Shown: one piece after another, positions 5,387 to 5,923 of the stretch
Layout of the letters: every line of letters starts with the position of its first letter
Position numbering within the stretch: the first letter of the stretch is position 1
From: Bathyarchaeum sp965602795
GTDB taxonomy: Archaea; Thermoproteota; Bathyarchaeia; Bathyarchaeales; Bathyarchaeaceae
Assembly (NCBI GenBank): GCA_965602795.1
Contig: CBFCZR010000096.1
Location: 1-5,923, forward strand
Direction of reading: 5' to 3'
DNA length: 5,923 nt
The notes under the pieces: generated by a model
Told to the model about the DNA's origin: nothing
The model's database searches: none
The model's input: only the letters and a program-made list of their open reading frames with translations
Position numbers and translations under genes: made by a program

Positions 5387-5400
5387 AGCTTCAGGTAATC
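5375..5400. repeat. 9-base direct repeats flanking a 12-base palindrome at convergent gene ends
   Basis: CAGGTAATC occurs at 5375-5383 and 5392-5400. Between and overlapping them is the perfect palindrome CTGAAGCTTCAG (5383-5394). The region covers the stop of the winged-helix gene and touches the stop of pyrF. It could be a bidirectional terminator structure or a recombination junction. It could also be chance. Confidence 0.5.
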
Positions 5401-5923
5401 ATTTGTATTTCTTGAAGATGTCATTGTATCCTTCGACGGCTTTTCGTGGATTATCAGAGTATAGAACTGCTCTGCCTAGGCTCACCAGCGGGTTACGGGC
5501 ATACCGTATCTTGCTGGTTTGTCCCCCTTGTGGTCCTATGCCCTGCAACAGAAACACCACCCTGTCCCCGACAACTTCCTGGATGTTTTTGATGTATGTG
5601 TCCTCAACGAATCCAGTTAAGCCTACCACACAGCCGTCGGCTTCTGTTTCTTTCACGGTTTTTGCGGTGTGCAAGTAGTATGGTTGTCCGCTGACTGTTG
5701 TGTTTATCATCATTTTTTCGGCTTCGGGGTTGGACATGAGGGTAAGAACTATGACCCCCAAGTTGTTTTGGTGGGCTTTTTCAGTTGTCGTTTGTGTGTT
5801 GCCGGCGAAGGGGGAGAATGTAAAACCATCAAAGCCCATTTCTTTGATCCAGTGTAGGGCGGAGTCGTTGGTGGAGCCGATGTCACTGAGCTTATGGTCC
5901 AGTATGGCAAGCATTCCTTCGTC
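5399..5923 (-). CDS. pyrF: Orotidine-5'-phosphate decarboxylase, partial (5' end outside window)
   Basis: Catalyses the last step of UMP synthesis, removing CO2 from OMP in the cytoplasm. The visible 174 residues hold the C-terminal part of the TIM barrel. The signature D-x-K-x-x-D-I is present as 'LDHKLSDIGST', giving the catalytic Asp-Lys-Asp of the family's charge network. The phosphate-binding segment 'GIGPQGG' and the final loop 'LGRAVLYSDNPRKA' (Gln and Arg) are intact, and the gene ends normally at TGA. The D-I-G-S-T wording and 'MSNPEA' are closer to the longer, type-2-like decarboxylases than to classical E. coli PyrF. The reading frame continues through the edge (D-E-G before the internal Met at 5912-5914), so that Met is not the start. 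Roughly 60-100 N-terminal residues, with the first catalytic Lys, should lie outside. This is a cellular gene and marks host sequence. Confidence 0.9.
   Translation of the reverse strand, partial: DEGMLAILDHKLSDIGSTNDSALHWIKEMGFDGFTFSPFAGNTQTTTEKAHQNNLGVIVLTLMSNPEAEKMMINTTVSGQPYYLHTAKTVKETEADGCVVGLTGFVEDTYIKNIQEVVGDRVVFLLQGIGPQGGQTSKIRYARNPLVSLGRAVLYSDNPRKAVEGYNDIFKKYK

Noticed and set aside
1..5923. CRISPR array, insertion sequence or rRNA
   Set aside because: No regularly spaced repeats of CRISPR size, no transposase motifs or terminal repeats, and no ribosomal RNA signature were seen.

Overview
The window looks archaeal and holds the head-assembly end of a tailed-virus-type (HK97-fold) provirus or virus-derived element, lying next to a cellular pyrimidine-biosynthesis gene. 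Archaeal origin is inferred from an apparent TATA-box promoter (5091-5098), strong GGAGGTGA-type ribosome binding sites, frequent GTG/TTG starts and AGA/AGG arginine codons, and FESGDFSEW-type jelly-roll sequence of a kind found in archaeal surface proteins. An uncultivated lineage such as Bathyarchaeia would fit, but the sequence alone does not prove it.

Layout. Positions 20-2604 carry three tightly spaced plus-strand genes in a typical virion order: a prohead maturation protease (20-1216), a small DUF2190-like capsid decoration protein (1253-1672) and an HK97-fold major capsid protein (1684-2604). After a 53-base gap with a pyrimidine/T6 tract come four more plus-strand genes. These are a 71-residue protein with a duplicated beta motif (2658-2873), a probable virion structural protein ending in FKYDEI (2902-3492), a 128-residue uncharacterised protein of virus-like type (3506-3892), and a 390-residue protein coupled to it by an ATGA overlap (3889-5061). 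That last protein combines a zinc ribbon, a jelly-roll domain and tandem 15-residue repeats. A short winged-helix regulator (5144-5386) follows, with its own TATA box embedded in a perfect inverted repeat. It converges on the 3' end of a partial OMP decarboxylase gene, pyrF (5399-5923, minus strand), which runs off the right edge.

How the genes fit together. The first three would build and mature a capsid: shell protein, protease and decoration protein. Genes four to seven are probably head-completion, connector or surface proteins. No tail-tube, tape-measure, lysis, integrase or packaging gene is visible, and the structural cassette stops against a cellular gene. The right end of the element therefore probably lies between about 5062 and 5400.

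The most unusual points are the duplicated 45-residue module flanking the protease domain, the unusual architecture of the 3889-5061 protein, a switch from A+C-rich to G+T-rich plus strand near 3490, the palindrome on the regulator's TATA box, and the sudden end of the virion cassette.
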